A stretch of DNA of 5,239 nt from the NCBI GenBank assembly GCA_021808055.1, contig JAKBCH010000099.1, positions 1 to 5,239 of the forward strand, read 5' to 3'. The translations under genes were made by a program, and so were the position numbers. The notes below the pieces were generated by a model, which did not search any database, had not been told where the DNA came from, and saw nothing but the letters and a program-made list of their open reading frames with translations. The DNA comes from Pseudomonadota bacterium. GTDB lineage: Bacteria; Pseudomonadota; Alphaproteobacteria; Acetobacterales; Acetobacteraceae. Below, one piece after another: positions 4,566-5,239 of this stretch (its first letter is position 1; the number at the start of each line of letters is the position of its first letter).

Positions 4566-5239
4566 TTATCTGGCCGGGCTGATTTTCAGGGCACGCAACA
4601 ACATTGGCATGGTGAGGCTTTGCACCACCACCGAGAACACCACGACGCCAAAAGTGGCTATGAGTACCTGGTCGCGCATTTGCAAGTCTTTTGGCAGCGA
4701 AAGCGCTAAAGCCAACCCCAGCGCGCCGCGCAGCCCTCCCCACCAGAGCACGTGCTGAAACCGTAGCGGCAACCGTCGGGCCGAGCCCTGAAACAGAGCG
4801 CAGAGCGGGTAGATGGTCAGCGCACGGCTTAGCAGAACCATGATGATTGCCAGGGCAAGGGCATAATTACCAAGCTCGCGGAAGGGAATCACAGCGACGG
4901 TGATGCCGATGAGCAGGAACACGAAAGAATTGGCGATGAAGGCCAAAAAATCCCAGAGGGCTAGGGTGAATTCACGGCCTTTGTCTGAAAGGGAGGCGCC
5001 GTACCGGCCAGAGGAAACAAGGCCTATATTGCCCATCAGCAGCCCCGCCGCGACGGTGGCCAGAACGCCGGAGCAGTTGAAATGCGCTGCGAGCAGGAAG
5101 GAGCCGTAAGCCAGGATGGTGGTAACGGTGCTCTCCACGAGATGATCCGTGGTACGCCGGACCAGCAGAATGGCAATGCCGGCACAGAGAGCACCCGAAA
5201 TGACGCCGCCGCCCACAGTCACGCCCAGCAGCCGGGCGA
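4566..5239 (-). CDS. CPA1-family Na+/H+ antiporter, C-terminal part (5' end outside window)
   Basis: This is an inner-membrane monovalent cation/proton antiporter used for pH and Na+ homeostasis. The visible fragment is about 223 residues, ending at TAA 4568-4566. The frame stays open to the right edge (ARLLGVTVGGG...), so GTG 5222 is an internal valine, not the start. About six or seven hydrophobic segments are present. Hallmarks of the NhaP/YjcE-like CPA1 group are CSGVLATVAAGLLMGN, NSFVFLLIG and HVLWWGGLRGALGLALALSLP with its conserved membrane arginine (codon at 4730-4728), followed by VVFSVVVQSLTMP. The fragment ends in a very short hydrophilic tail (RALKISPAR), so there is no TrkA-C or other regulatory domain at the C-terminus. 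The ND/DP ion-binding motif would lie upstream of the window and cannot be checked. The gene is convergent with tetR. Confidence 0.92.
   Translation of the reverse strand, partial: ARLLGVTVGGGVISGALCAGIAILLVRRTTDHLVESTVTTILAYGSFLLAAHFNCSGVLATVAAGLLMGNIGLVSSGRYGASLSDKGREFTLALWDFLAFIANSFVFLLIGITVAVIPFRELGNYALALAIIMVLLSRALTIYPLCALFQGSARRLPLRFQHVLWWGGLRGALGLALALSLPKDLQMRDQVLIATFGVVVFSVVVQSLTMPMLLRALKISPAR

Noticed and set aside
4900..5109. 69-codon plus-strand frame opposite the antiporter
   Set aside because: It is antisense to clear transmembrane coding sequence, has no ribosome site and no recognisable domain.

Overview
The window carries seven genes that can be named or placed in a family, plus one possible gene tail at the left edge. 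Coding GC is moderately high, RpoD-like promoter elements are recognisable, and the proteins look alphaproteobacterial (two-domain MazG, proton-dependent MntH, beta-carbonic anhydrase). A Rhodospirillales/Acetobacteraceae-type genome is my best guess, but it rests on impression and not on a search. No rRNA, tRNA, CRISPR array, insertion sequence or phage gene is visible.

Layout, left to right. A possible 31-codon C-terminal tail of an unidentified gene (2-97) runs into a MutT-like NUDIX hydrolase (105-527, +). A thiol peroxidase of the glutathione peroxidase family (524-1000, -) converges on it, and the two stop codons share one CTAG. The peroxidase gene diverges, with a 29-bp gap, from mazG (1030-1818, +). 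mazG overlaps a beta-carbonic anhydrase gene (1815-2408, +) by ATGA, giving a translationally coupled pair. A 105-bp spacer holds a promoter with a 16-bp palindrome placed between and over its -35/-10 elements, followed by mntH (2514-3794, +), a Mn(II)/H+ symporter. A 205-bp spacer, GC-rich in its first half and AT-rich in its second, contains a hairpin, a perfect 16-bp palindrome and a good sigma-70 type promoter. It leads into a TetR-family regulator (4000-4563, +). The 3' part of a CPA1 Na+/H+ antiporter gene (4566-5239, -) converges on that regulator with a 2-bp gap and runs off the right edge.

How the genes may work together (inference). NUDIX hydrolase and MazG remove damaged or surplus nucleotides, the peroxidase removes hydroperoxides, and MntH imports manganese, which protects against oxidative damage. 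This is a plausible oxidative-stress and nucleotide-sanitation neighbourhood. The carbonic anhydrase and the antiporter concern CO2/bicarbonate and pH/ion balance. The genes lie on both strands with separate promoters, so this is a neighbourhood and not one operon. I found no convincing new multi-gene system; the most informative unexplained signals are the two operator-like palindromes at the mntH and tetR promoters.
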